Below are positions 8,392 through 16,132 of a DNA stretch of 64,000 nucleotides, one piece after another (the stretch's first letter is position 1; every line of letters begins with the position of its first letter). The notes beneath the pieces are model-generated. The model worked only from the letters and a program-made list of their open reading frames with translations, made no database searches and was not told where the DNA came from. The translations under genes were made by a program, and so were the position numbers. This DNA comes from CAVUDO01 sp963740255 (lineage in GTDB: Bacteria; Actinomycetota; Actinomycetes; Mycobacteriales; Cryptosporangiaceae). The stretch lies in assembly GCA_963740255.1 (NCBI GenBank), contig CAVUDO010000002.1, forward strand, positions 1,054,001 to 1,118,000, in the 5' to 3' direction.

Positions 8392-10866
8392 TCAGCCCCG
8401 CAGCGTCAGCAGCACCGCGTCGAGCTCGTCTGCTTTGATCAGCACGTCGCGGGCCTTGGACCCCTCGGACGGTCCGACGACGCCCCGGGTCTCCATCAGG
8501 TCCATCAGCCGGCCGGCCTTGGCGAACCCCACCCGGAGCTTGCGCTGGAGCATCGAGGTGGAGCCGAACTGGGTGGTCACCACCAGTTCGATCGCCTGAC
8601 AGAGCAGGTCGAGGTCGTCGCCGACGTCCGGATCCACCGAACGGCCGCCGCCTGCGGCATTGCCGGCGATCACCTCCGCGACGTCCGGCCGGTACTCGGG
8701 ATCGCGCTGGTTCTTGCAGAACTTCACCACCGCGGCTGTTTCGGCCTCGGTCACCCAGGCGCCCTGCAGCCGGATCGGCTTGCTCGCCCCCATCGGCAGA
8801 AAAAGCCCGTCGCCCCGGCCGATCAGCTTCTCCGCGCCCGGCTGGTCGATGATGACCCGGCTGTCGGTCAGCGAGGAGGTGGAGAACGCCAACCGGGACG
8901 GAACGTTCGCCTTGATCAGGCCGGTGACCACGTCCACGGACGGCCGCTGGGTGGCCAGCACCAGGTGGATGCCGGCGGCGCGGGCGAGCTGGGTGATCCG
9001 GACGATCGCGTCCTCGACGTCGCGCGGCGCGACCATCATCAGGTCGGCCAGCTCGTCCACGATCACCAGCAGGTAGGGGTAGGGCCGGTACACCCGCTCG
9101 CTGCCCGGCGGTGCCTTGATCTCGCCGTTGCGCACCTTGCGGTTGAAGTCGTCCACATGTCGGACGCCGGACGCGGCCAGATCCTCGTACCGCATGTCCA
9201 TCTCGCGGACGACCCACTGCAACGCGTCGGCGGCCTTCTTGGCGCTGGTGATGATCGGCGTGATCAGGTGCGGCACGCCCTCGTAGAGGTTCAGCTCGAC
9301 CCGCTTGGGGTCGATCAGCACCAGCCGCACCTCGTCTGGCGTGGCCCGGGACAGGATCGAGACGAGCAGCGTGTTGATGCAGCTCGACTTGCCCGCACCG
9401 GTGGCGCCGGCAACGAGGATGTGCGGCATCTTCGCGAGGTTGGCGACGACGTAGCCGCCCTCGATGTCCTTGCCCAGGGCGACCAGCATCGGGTGGTGGT
9501 CGCTGGTGGCGGCCTGGCTGCGCAGCACGTCGCCCAGCGCCACGATCTCGCGGTCGGTGTTGGGGATCTCCACGCCGACCGCGCTCTTGCCGGGAATCGG
9601 ACTGATGATCCGGACGTCCGGGCTCTTCACGGCGTAGGCGATGTTGCGGGAGAGCTGGGTGATCCGCTCCACCTTCACCGCGGGGCCCAGCTCGATCTCG
9701 TACCGGGTGACGGTGGGGCCACGGGTGAAGCCGGTGATCGCGGCGTCCACGTCGAACTGGTCGAAGACCTGCTCCAGCGCGGCGATCACCGTGTCGTTGG
9801 CCTTGCTTCGGGCCTTGGCCGGCGGGCCGGAGGAGAGCACGTTCGGCGGCGGCAGCCGGTAGCTGCCCTCGGTCGCGGTGAGCGCGAGCTGCTCGGCCCG
9901 GGTGGGTGCCGGGGTGTGCACCGGGGCGCGTCGCGGGGTGGCAGGCACCGGCAGCGGCGCGGTGCGCCGGACGGCCCCGGTTTCCTCCGGATCGCCGACC
10001 GGGCCCTGGTCCAGGCCGAGCACGGACGCCGGATCGTCGGCGAGGGCACCCTGACGGCGGCGTGAGGGACGCCGGCGGATCGGCGGAAGGTCGTCCTCGT
10101 CGTCGCGGTCGTCGTCCAGGTCGGGGTCGACGCGCACCCGGCCGAGCGCCAGGTCGCGCAGCTCCCCCAGCCGGGCCGGGATGGTGTTGATCGGCGTCGC
10201 GGTGACCACGAGTAGGCCGAACACGCCCAGCAGCAGCAGCAGCGGCACCGCGACCCAGGTGGTCACCGCCTCGGCCAACGGGCCGCCGGTGTACCGGCCG
10301 ATCGCGCCGCCCGCGTACGCCCAGCCGTCGGCCGTGGCCGGTCGCGAGCGGGCCAGGTGCAGCACGCCCAGCGCGCCGACCGCGAGCGAGGTCCAGCCGA
10401 CGATCATCCGGCCGCGGTGGGACTTCTCGGGCGCGACCCGCATGACCCGGATCGCGCCGTAGGCCGTGAGCAGCGGGATCGCGACGGCCGCCGAGCCGAG
10501 CGTCCACCGCAGGCCGGTGTGCACCGCCTCCCCGGCCGGACCCGCGCGCTGGATCCAGACGGCGACGGCGGCGAGGATCGCGAAGCCGAGCAGCAACAGA
10601 CCCTGGCCGTCCCGGCGGTGGGCGGGGTCGATGTCACGGGCGGTGGCGGCCTGTCGGCCGACCGCACGGGCGAGGCCGCCCACACCGCGCGCCAGCAGGT
10701 TCCAGCCGCCGCCGATCACGCGGACGACGCCGGAGCCCGCACCAGCCTTGTTGGCCGGCCGGCGTCCGTTCGACCGGGCGGCGGGACGCCGAGTGACCGC
10801 CTTGCCCCGGGCCGGGGCGCGTCGGGTCGTCGTGCTCCGTCCCCGGGACGCGCTTCGGGCAGCCAT
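8392..10866 (-). CDS. ftsK: DNA translocase FtsK
   Basis: An 824-residue FtsK/SpoIIIE translocase that pumps chromosomal DNA through the division septum. A basic N-terminus (residues 1-60) precedes four membrane segments between about 85 and 255. A Pro/Arg-rich linker follows, then the motor domain with Walker A GATGAGKS near residue 485 and Walker B (LLVIVDELADLMM). The C-terminal gamma winged-helix domain (TSMLQRKLRVGFAKAGRLMDLME) reads KOPS polarity sequences. The four-helix membrane region and short linker are normal for actinobacteria. The gene sits upstream of rimO-pgsA in the same orientation. Confidence 0.95.
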   Translation of the reverse strand: MAARSASRGRSTTTRRAPARGKAVTRRPAARSNGRRPANKAGAGSGVVRVIGGGWNLLARGVGGLARAVGRQAATARDIDPAHRRDGQGLLLLGFAILAAVAVWIQRAGPAGEAVHTGLRWTLGSAAVAIPLLTAYGAIRVMRVAPEKSHRGRMIVGWTSLAVGALGVLHLARSRPATADGWAYAGGAIGRYTGGPLAEAVTTWVAVPLLLLLGVFGLLVVTATPINTIPARLGELRDLALGRVRVDPDLDDDRDDEDDLPPIRRRPSRRRQGALADDPASVLGLDQGPVGDPEETGAVRRTAPLPVPATPRRAPVHTPAPTRAEQLALTATEGSYRLPPPNVLSSGPPAKARSKANDTVIAALEQVFDQFDVDAAITGFTRGPTVTRYEIELGPAVKVERITQLSRNIAYAVKSPDVRIISPIPGKSAVGVEIPNTDREIVALGDVLRSQAATSDHHPMLVALGKDIEGGYVVANLAKMPHILVAGATGAGKSSCINTLLVSILSRATPDEVRLVLIDPKRVELNLYEGVPHLITPIITSAKKAADALQWVVREMDMRYEDLAASGVRHVDDFNRKVRNGEIKAPPGSERVYRPYPYLLVIVDELADLMMVAPRDVEDAIVRITQLARAAGIHLVLATQRPSVDVVTGLIKANVPSRLAFSTSSLTDSRVIIDQPGAEKLIGRGDGLFLPMGASKPIRLQGAWVTEAETAAVVKFCKNQRDPEYRPDVAEVIAGNAAGGGRSVDPDVGDDLDLLCQAIELVVTTQFGSTSMLQRKLRVGFAKAGRLMDLMETRGVVGPSEGSKARDVLIKADELDAVLLTLRG

Positions 10867-10985
10867 GCCTCGACGGTATCGTGCCCCGCCGACCCCGCCC
10901 GAGAGGTAAGGGCCGTGTCAGCGCAGCAGTCCGGGTCGGCGTCACCCAGCTCGGCGCGGCCAGACACGCACCGTGTGCGGCGTGG

Positions 10986-11444
10986 TCAGGCGTCCGGCGG
11001 GCGCTGTACGGCGGGCGAACGCTCGACCTCCGCGCCGCCACCGTCGCGGAACGGCGCGTCGCTGTGGGCCATTGTGGACCGGTCGCGGCGGCGCCTGAGC
11101 AGGCGCCAGACCGCGCCTGCCCAGGAGAACAGCACCACCGCCGCGACCAGCCAGCGCAGGGCGACCGTGTACTCCTCGGGATAGAGGACGTTCTCGATGT
11201 ACCGGTCGATGAAGCCGGAAGGCGGGAGTCCCTCCTCGCCGGCAAGCGCGTGGAAGTAGTTCTCGGCCGTCGTGAGCGGACAGTCGATCGGAAACGTGAT
11301 GACGAGCGCGCCCCACACCGCAGCCACCAGGTGCACGACCAACGCCCTCGGCCACCTCCACGCGAGGAAGCCACCGAACACCACGAACAGCAGGAACCCG
11401 AAATGCAGCACCATCACCACATCGGCGAGCACCCGATATCCCAT
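10986..11444 (-). CDS. DUF2784 family membrane protein
   Basis: A 152-residue protein that starts MGYRVLADVVMVLHFGFLLFV. The signature of the DUF2784 family is visible: an N-terminal helix with HFGFLLFVVFGG, a WRWPRALVVHL segment, a conserved FPIDCPLTTAENYF loop and a C-terminal hydrophobic segment near residue 100. Three to four membrane helices are predicted by eye. The charged C-terminal 30 residues are probably cytoplasmic. The family has no known function. It lies alone between ftsK and the RNase J gene, on the same strand as both. Confidence 0.85.
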   Translation of the reverse strand: MGYRVLADVVMVLHFGFLLFVVFGGFLAWRWPRALVVHLVAAVWGALVITFPIDCPLTTAENYFHALAGEEGLPPSGFIDRYIENVLYPEEYTVALRWLVAAVVLFSWAGAVWRLLRRRRDRSTMAHSDAPFRDGGGAEVERSPAVQRPPDA

Positions 11445-11585
11445 CGCGACCTCCTGGACTCAGGGTAGGACCGCGCCGGGGCAGCGCACCCGAGCACAAC
11501 TACTCATTCGCCGACCGCAGCCGGGCCGTGGCCCTGGCGGGCCCGGCCTGACCCGCCCGCCTACGACTCGCCACGGCCCTAGGCG

Positions 11586-13346
11586 TCAGACCTCGAGGAC
11601 GATCGGGACGATCATCGGCCGCCGCCGGTGGGTGTCGCTGACCCACTTGCCGAGTGTGCGCCGCACCACCTGCTGGAGCTGGTGCGGGTCGCCGACGCCG
11701 TTGGCCGCCGCGGTCTCCAGGGCCTGTTCGATCAGTGGCAGCGCGCTGTCGAAGGACGACGGGTCGTCGGCGAACCCGCGGCCGGCCAGGAACGGCCCGC
11801 CGACCACCTTGCCGGTGACCTCGTCGACCACCACCGTAACCGCGATGAAGCCCTCGTCGCCGAGGATCCGCCGCTCGGTCAGCGCGGCCTCACCCACCGT
11901 GCCCACGGCCAGGCCGTCGACGTAGATGTTGCGGACCTCCACCCGGCCGGTGACCGACGCGACGCCGTCCACCAGGTCGACCACGTCGCCGTCGGCGCAG
12001 AGCAGGATGCGGTCGGGCCGCACGCCGGTGGACTCGGCCAGCCGGGCGTGCGCCTGCAGGTGCCGGGTCTCGCCGTGCACGGGCATGAAGTTGCGCGGCT
12101 TGACCGCGTTGAGCAGGTAGAGCAGTTCGCCGGCCGGCGCGTGGCCGGAGACGTGGACCTTGGCGATCTCCTTGTGGATCACCGTGGCGCCCCACCGCGC
12201 CAGGCCGTTGATCACCCGGTACACCGCGGACTCGTTTCCGGGCACCAGGCTGGACGCCAGGATGATCGTGTCGCCGGGCTGGATGGTGATGTGCCGGTGG
12301 TCGCGGGAGGCCATCCGGCCCAGCGCGCTCATCGGCTCGCCCTGCGACCCGGTGGACATGAAGACCACCCGGTTGGGCGGCAGCGACGAGGCGTCGTCCA
12401 GCGGCACGACCAGCCCCTCGGGAATGTTCAGCAGCCCGAGGTCGCGGGCCACCCCCATGTTGCGCACCATCGAGCGGCCGACGAACGCCACCTTCCGCCC
12501 GTGCGCCGCCGCCGCGTCAAGCACCTGCTGCACGCGGTGGACGTGGCTGGCGAAGCTGGCGACGATGATCCGCCGGTCGGCGTGCCGGAACAGGTCGTCG
12601 AGCACCGGCCCGATCTCGCGTTCGGCGGTGACGAAGCCGGGCACCTCGGCGTTGGTGGAGTCCGACAGCAGCAGGTCGACGCCGTCCTTACCGAGCCGGG
12701 CGAAGCCGCCGAGGTCGGTGAGACGGCCGTCCAGCGGCAGCTGGTCCATCTTGAAGTCACCGGTGTGCAGGACGGTGCCGGCCTTGGTGGTGATGGCGAC
12801 CGCGAGGGCGTCCGGGATGGAGTGGTTGACCGCGAAGAACTCGCAGCTGAACGGGCCGAGCCGCTCGGTGCGGCCCTCGGCGATGGTGAGGCTGTAGGGG
12901 TCGATGCGGTGCTCGCGGAGCTTGGCCTCGACCAGCGCCAGCGTGAACCGGGAGCCGACCAGCGGGATGTCGGGCTTGAGCCGCAGCAGGTAGGGCACGG
13001 CGCCGATGTGGTCCTCGTGGCCGTGGGTGAGAACGATCGCCTCGATGTCGTCCAGCCGATCGGCGATCGGGGCGAAGTCGGGCAGGATCAGGTCGACGCC
13101 GGGCTGGTCGGCCTCGGGGAACAGGACGCCGCAGTCGACCACGAGCAGGCGGCCGTCGCTCTCGAAGACCGTCATGTTGCGGCCGATCGCACCCAGCCCG
13201 CCCAGCGGCAGCACGCGCAGCCCGCCCTTGGCCAGCGGTGGCGGCGGACCGACCTCCTTGCCGGCGCCCGCGGGCTGGTTGCTCCCGGTGGCGGCGGCGT
13301 TGGAGCCCTGCGACAGCGGTGCCGTGCTCTTGTCGCGTGGGGTCAC
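11586..13346 (-). CDS. rnj: Ribonuclease J
   Basis: A 586-residue beta-lactamase/beta-CASP nuclease. The zinc-binding motif HGHEDHIG is at about residues 104-111, further metal ligands include the HTGDFKMD segment, and the beta-CASP region contains SFASHVHRV and FMSTGSQGEP. RNase J acts as a 5'-to-3' exonuclease and endonuclease in RNA turnover and rRNA maturation. The N-terminal 40 or so residues are an Ala/Gly/Pro-rich extension. The start overlaps the stop of dapA by 4 nt; dapA and rnj form an operon that is conserved in actinobacteria. Confidence 0.95.
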   Translation of the reverse strand: MTPRDKSTAPLSQGSNAAATGSNQPAGAGKEVGPPPPLAKGGLRVLPLGGLGAIGRNMTVFESDGRLLVVDCGVLFPEADQPGVDLILPDFAPIADRLDDIEAIVLTHGHEDHIGAVPYLLRLKPDIPLVGSRFTLALVEAKLREHRIDPYSLTIAEGRTERLGPFSCEFFAVNHSIPDALAVAITTKAGTVLHTGDFKMDQLPLDGRLTDLGGFARLGKDGVDLLLSDSTNAEVPGFVTAEREIGPVLDDLFRHADRRIIVASFASHVHRVQQVLDAAAAHGRKVAFVGRSMVRNMGVARDLGLLNIPEGLVVPLDDASSLPPNRVVFMSTGSQGEPMSALGRMASRDHRHITIQPGDTIILASSLVPGNESAVYRVINGLARWGATVIHKEIAKVHVSGHAPAGELLYLLNAVKPRNFMPVHGETRHLQAHARLAESTGVRPDRILLCADGDVVDLVDGVASVTGRVEVRNIYVDGLAVGTVGEAALTERRILGDEGFIAVTVVVDEVTGKVVGGPFLAGRGFADDPSSFDSALPLIEQALETAAANGVGDPHQLQQVVRRTLGKWVSDTHRRRPMIVPIVLEV

Positions 13347-14257
13347 CGGCTGACCTCGGACCCCGCCGTGACGCCGCCGGCGGCGAGATCGTCGCGCAGC
13401 GTCGCGAGCTGGGCGTCGGTGGCGTCGGTCAGGGGGAGTCTCGTCGGGCCGCTCGGCAGTCCGAGCAGCGCGAGCGCGGCTTTCGTCAGAATTGCTCCTT
13501 GGGTACGGAAGATGCCGGTGTACACCGGCAGGAGTCCACGATGGATGGAGAGGGCGTCGGCGACCTCGCCGGCCTCGTAGGCGTCCAACAGCGCGCGGAG
13601 CCGGACGCCGACCAGGTGGCCGACCACGCTGACGAAGCCCACCGCACCGATGGACAGCAGCGGCAGGTTCACCATGTCGTCGCCGGAGTAGTAGGCGAGG
13701 CCGGTGCGGGCCATCACGTCGGAGCTGGCGCCGAGGTCGCCCTTGGCGTCCTTGACCGCCTTGACGCGGGGGTGCTCGGCCAGGCGCAGCAGCGTCTCGG
13801 TGGCGAACGGGACGCCGGTGCGCTGCGGGATGTCGTAGACCATCACGGGCAGTTCGGTGGCGTCGGCGATCGTGCTGACGTGCGCGAGCACACCCTCCTG
13901 CGGAGGTCTGTTGTAGTACGGCGCCACCACGAGGACGCCGTGCGCGCCGGCCTTCTGGGCCTGCCGGGCCCCCTCGACGGAGTGCCGGGTGTCGTTGGTG
14001 CCGACGCCCGCGACGACCGTCGCACGGTCGCCGACCGCCTCGACCACGGCCCGCAGCAGCGCGTCCTTCTCGGCGTCGGTGGTGGTGGGGGCCTCGCCCG
14101 TGGTGCCGCTGACGACCAGGCCGTCGTTGCCGCCGGCGTCGACGAGGTGGGCGGCCAGCCGCTGGGCGCCGTCGATGTCGAGCGCGCCGTCGGGGGTGAA
14201 CGGGGTGACCATCGCGGTGAGGACGCGGCCGAAGGGCCGCCGTGGATCGGCACTCAT
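13343..14257 (-). CDS. dapA: 4-Hydroxy-tetrahydrodipicolinate synthase
   Basis: A 304-residue class I aldolase that condenses pyruvate with aspartate semialdehyde, the first committed step of lysine and diaminopimelate synthesis. Visible residues are the GTTGEAPT active-site loop near residue 52, the catalytic tyrosine in MVYDIPQRTG near 139 and the Schiff-base lysine in AVKDAKGD near 168. Length and motifs are typical. It precedes rnj with a 4-nt overlap. dapB, acting next in the pathway, lies 30 kb away on the same strand in this window. Confidence 0.95.
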   Translation of the reverse strand: MSADPRRPFGRVLTAMVTPFTPDGALDIDGAQRLAAHLVDAGGNDGLVVSGTTGEAPTTTDAEKDALLRAVVEAVGDRATVVAGVGTNDTRHSVEGARQAQKAGAHGVLVVAPYYNRPPQEGVLAHVSTIADATELPVMVYDIPQRTGVPFATETLLRLAEHPRVKAVKDAKGDLGASSDVMARTGLAYYSGDDMVNLPLLSIGAVGFVSVVGHLVGVRLRALLDAYEAGEVADALSIHRGLLPVYTGIFRTQGAILTKAALALLGLPSGPTRLPLTDATDAQLATLRDDLAAGGVTAGSEVSR

Positions 14258-14363
14258 GCGCTCACGCTACCGCCCTCCCCCGACACCAGGCGCGGGCGAG
14301 GACTCCGCCCCGGGCCGAACCGGCGCCGTGGGGTGACGCCAGCTCGGCGGTCGAGCACAGAGA

Positions 14364-14411
14364 TAGACCCCGTGACATGCCGGTCGGGGGTCCGAGACGT
14401 CACGGGGTCTA
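14364..14411. terminator. Perfect 13-bp inverted repeat between thyX and dapA
   Basis: TAGACCCCGTGAC at 14364-14376 is repeated as its exact complement at 14399-14411, separated by 22 nt. It lies in the 275-nt gap downstream of thyX and upstream of dapA, both transcribed leftward. The stem is long enough to act as an intrinsic or processing hairpin, but there is no T-run on either side, as is usual in actinobacteria. A protein-binding dyad is an alternative. Confidence 0.55.
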
Positions 14412-14532
14412 CGGGTGCATCGCCCGGGGCCTTCCCGGCGTTACAGCGTTCGAGACGCAGTCCGGCTGCCGGTTTCCAAGCCGCTCCGAACCCTGGTCCC
14501 GAGGAACCGGAGAGCCATCCGGTTTGTCGGGA

Positions 14533-15285
14533 TCAGCCTTCGGCGACGAGCGGGCTGGAGGCGACCTCGGTGCCGTCCCCGAGCGCGGCGATGGTGAAGT
14601 CGGCGAACGCGTTCGGAGCCACCCGGCTCAGCTCGCGCAGGCATGCCACCGCCAGCGCGCGGATCTCCACGTCGGCGTGCTCGCTGGCGCGCATCGCGAC
14701 GAAGTGCCGCCAGGCGCGGTAGTTGCCGGTGACGACGATGCGGGTCTCGGTGGCGTTGGGGAGCACGGCACGGGCGGCCTGCCGGGCCTGCTTGCGGCGC
14801 AGCGTCGCGTTCTCGACGTCCGCGAACTTCTTCTCCAGGCCTTCGAGCAGGTCGGTGTAGGCGGCCAGGGTCGCGTCGGTGGCGGCGACGAACTTGGCGT
14901 GCAGCTCCGGGTCGGACGCGATGACCTCGGGCTCGACCATCGCGGCGTCGCACTCGGGGACGTAGCGCTGGGAGAGCTGGCTGTAGGAGAAGTGCCGGTG
15001 CCGGATCAGCTCGTGGGTGAGCGAACGGGAGATGCCGGTGAGGTAGAAGGTGACGCTGCCGTGCTCCAGGACGGAGAGGTGGCCGACCTCCAGGATGTGC
15101 CGCAGGTAACCGGCGTTCGTGGCGGTGGCCGGGTTGGGCTTCTTCCACGACTGGTAGCAGGCCCGGCCGGCGAACTCGGCCAGCGCCTCTCCCCCGTCGG
15201 CGTCCGTGCTCCACGGCACGTCGGCCGGAGGCTCGAAGTGCGTCCACGCGATCACACGAACGTTCAGCGGCACACTCTCCGGCAC
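14533..15285 (-). CDS. thyX: Flavin-dependent thymidylate synthase
   Basis: A 250-residue ThyX, which makes dTMP from dUMP using FAD and methylene-tetrahydrofolate. The diagnostic RHRxxSxxxxSxR motif is present as RHRHFSYSQLSQR. I chose the GTG at 15285 (start VPESVPLN) because GGGAG lies 6-10 nt upstream; a second GTG at 15273 is possible. The frame is open further upstream, but the extra sequence is not ThyX-like. The gene borders the accessory island: the restriction-modification gene starts about 230 bp away in the opposite direction. Confidence 0.93.
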   Translation of the reverse strand: MPESVPLNVRVIAWTHFEPPADVPWSTDADGGEALAEFAGRACYQSWKKPNPATATNAGYLRHILEVGHLSVLEHGSVTFYLTGISRSLTHELIRHRHFSYSQLSQRYVPECDAAMVEPEVIASDPELHAKFVAATDATLAAYTDLLEGLEKKFADVENATLRRKQARQAARAVLPNATETRIVVTGNYRAWRHFVAMRASEHADVEIRALAVACLRELSRVAPNAFADFTIAALGDGTEVASSPLVAEG

Positions 15286-15470
15286 GGCGCACTCCCTCGA
15301 CAGACGACCGCGCCAGCGTACCCAGCAACCCCCGTCGGCCCACGACACCGCGCGGCTCATGATCGACGCCACCACATCGCCTCGCTAGACGAGCTGCGCC
15401 AACGTACGACCCGTTCGTCCATCAACTCGGCACAGATCAACGAATCTAAACACGGAAGAGGTACAAAGTC

Positions 15471-15498
15471 TTACCCTCGGTAGCTAGACCGCTACTGT
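15471..15498 (+). promoter_or_regulatory. Candidate promoter of the restriction-modification gene with overlapping dyad
   Basis: TTACCC (15471-15476) and TACTGT (15493-15498) are spaced by 16 nt, 20 nt before the ATG at 15518, in a stretch clearly richer in A+T than the flanks. A short inverted repeat, GTAGC-N6-GCTAC (15480-15495), overlaps the -10 element and could be an operator. Both assignments are by eye. Confidence 0.4.
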
Positions 15499-15517
15499 CT
15501 CGCGCACGGGGGTAGCC

Positions 15518-16132
15518 ATGGCCTCACCACCGCCGGCCACCACGCCGGGCGCACAACGCAAACAAGAGCACGTCCTCATAACGGCGGCGATCGAGGTATT
15601 CGGGCGCCGAATCGCCGCCAAACTCTGGGCGGGTGTGGGATCGCCCGAGGATCACCTGCGAGCTCCTCTCGAGGAACTTATCCATCGCGTGGGCACTATC
15701 TTCGGGCTGCAAGTCACTTCCTTCGGAGAGACCCGCCTCCAAGGGCTGGCTGTCCGCCCCGATTACGCAGTCGAAGTCGGCGGCGCCCGCGTAGGTTACA
15801 TTGAATTGAAACAACCTGGACGAGGTGTCCCCCCAGAATGGACACCCACCAAGCACGATCAAGCTCAGTTTTCTAAGCTCTCGTTACTACCCAACGTACT
15901 CTATTCCGATGGACGTCAATGGGCGCTGCTCCGCTCAGGCGAACTCCATGGCCGAATCGCCAAATTAGGCCCAGACATTGGCTCTACGAACCCCCTACGA
16001 AGCGTTGATAACGAGTTCGCTCAAGTTACTCCACGACTTCCTTACATGGCAGCCGGAGCAACCAAGGACGGTAGAGCAATTAGTTCGGGCGGCAGCCCGT
16101 CTGTGCCGGCTCCTGCGCGACGAGGTTGCTGA
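15518..16132 (+). CDS. Type ISP-like restriction-modification enzyme, N-terminal nuclease part (frameshifted from the methylase part)
   Basis: A 204-codon frame whose first 170 residues form a PD-(D/E)xK nuclease domain: P81-D82 and, 13 residues later, E96-L-K98 in the string YIELKQPGRG. The text up to about VDNEFAQ looks native. After it the frame turns into low-quality sequence, while the homologous continuation (KLLHDFLTWQPEQP) appears in the next frame, overlapping by 155 bp. Joining the frames at about 16015-16026 requires skipping one base. The natural protein would thus be a single polypeptide of about 1,100 residues with nuclease, methylase and specificity domains. Composition is much less GC-rich than the neighbours, with TTA leucine codons, suggesting transfer. 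It may be a dead gene, a sequencing error, or two overlapping chains. Confidence 0.75.
   Translation: MASPPPATTPGAQRKQEHVLITAAIEVFGRRIAAKLWAGVGSPEDHLRAPLEELIHRVGTIFGLQVTSFGETRLQGLAVRPDYAVEVGGARVGYIELKQPGRGVPPEWTPTKHDQAQFSKLSLLPNVLYSDGRQWALLRSGELHGRIAKLGPDIGSTNPLRSVDNEFAQVTPRLPYMAAGATKDGRAISSGGSPSVPAPARRGC

Noticed and set aside
6937..10065. A 1,042-codon plus-strand frame across rimO and ftsK
   Set aside because: A shadow of two well-supported minus-strand genes; its amino-acid composition is typical of antisense GC-rich DNA.
14258..14532. Possible tRNA or riboswitch between thyX and dapA
   Set aside because: No cloverleaf, anticodon arm or conserved riboswitch core could be read; only the 13-bp dyad stands out.
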